Under the pieces are notes generated by a model. It was not told the origin of the DNA and searched no databases. It saw only the letters and a list, made by a program, of their open reading frames with translations. From Gammaproteobacteria bacterium 42_54_T18 (lineage in GTDB: Bacteria; Pseudomonadota; Gammaproteobacteria; Pseudomonadales; Ketobacteraceae): 33,519 nt of DNA. Within the stretch, counting starts at the first letter, position 1. Each line of letters begins with the position of its first letter. Positions 33,482-33,519 of this stretch are shown piece after piece. The stretch lies in the NCBI GenBank assembly GCA_002163245.1, contig MAAL01000088.1, positions 1 to 33,519 of the forward strand. The letters run 5' to 3'. The position numbers and the translations under genes were made by a program.

Positions 33482-33519
33482 TCCTCTACGTGCCCATGCC
33501 CGGGCACGATCACAGAGGA
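33482..33519. repeat. nested inverted repeat at the right edge
   Basis: CGTGCCC and GGGCACG form a seven-pair stem around a six-base loop (33489-33508), enclosed by TCCTCT (33482-33487) and AGAGGA (33514-33519). The outer arms also pair, with asymmetric bulges. It may be the start of a dispersed palindromic repeat or a transcription end; the window stops at its last base. Confidence 0.45.

Noticed and set aside
1-33519. Defence island, CRISPR array or prophage
   Set aside because: No spaced direct repeats, Cas, restriction, integrase, transposase or phage structural genes were seen on either strand.

Overview
The window looks like chromosomal DNA of a marine, polysaccharide-using gammaproteobacterium. 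The sequence is fairly AT-rich and densely coding. It carries lipoproteins with classic lipoboxes, an outer-membrane porin ending in Phe, CBM6 modules, a GH16 beta-glucanase and OruR/ArgR-like AraC regulators. This mix recalls Cellvibrionales or Alteromonadales-type bacteria, but that placement is inferred from gene content alone. I saw no rRNA, tRNA, CRISPR array, prophage or intact insertion sequence. With the starts chosen here no gene-free stretch exceeds about 240 bases.

Layout. (1) 0.2-3.1 kb: a divergent catabolic-looking cluster. A DsbA/kappa-GST-like isomerase and a Phe-for-Tyr SDR lie on the minus strand, with an HxlR regulator and a crotonase on the plus strand. A perfect 7-3-7 inverted repeat sits in the shared promoter region. 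(2) 3.2-6.7 kb: an unknown protein, a secreted protein combining an unknown N-terminal domain with a beta/gamma-crystallin-like module and a CBM6, an apparent internally deleted glutaredoxin and a methyltransferase. (3) 6.7-12.6 kb: a minus-strand operon of a GH16 lipoprotein fused to a metallophosphoesterase, a membrane parvulin and a HupE/UreJ protein, with an AraC regulator upstream. (4) 12.8-19.8 kb: redox and electrophile genes (glutaredoxin, GST, DJ-1, DUF1330, AhpD-like) between two LysR genes, then an amidase and a TetR. (5) 19.9-26.2 kb: a large CehA/McbA-like PHP lipoprotein, a 7TM hybrid histidine kinase and a second DJ-1/PfpI protein. (6) 26.4-29.2 kb: a periplasmic binding protein, a porin and a second binding protein in tandem; the last two are broken by an amber codon and a frameshift. 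(7) 29.3-33.5 kb: a LETM1-like small protein, a large lipoprotein with a four-step Cys ladder, and an AraC regulator.

How the parts may work together. Region 3 reads as a surface beta-glucan system under a local AraC regulator. Region 4 reads as thiol and electrophile defence under LysR control. Region 6 appears to be a periplasmic ligand-capture locus in decay, or one affected by sequence errors. Four separate lesions occur: the LysR 3' frameshift, the porin amber codon, the second binding-protein frameshift and the truncated glutaredoxin. Two of these lie at seven-base homopolymers, so base-call error must be excluded first. The strongest candidates for something undescribed are the GH16-CBM6-phosphoesterase fusion operon, the crystallin/CBM6 secreted protein and the Cys-ladder lipoprotein. 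None is proven to be a new system from sequence alone.
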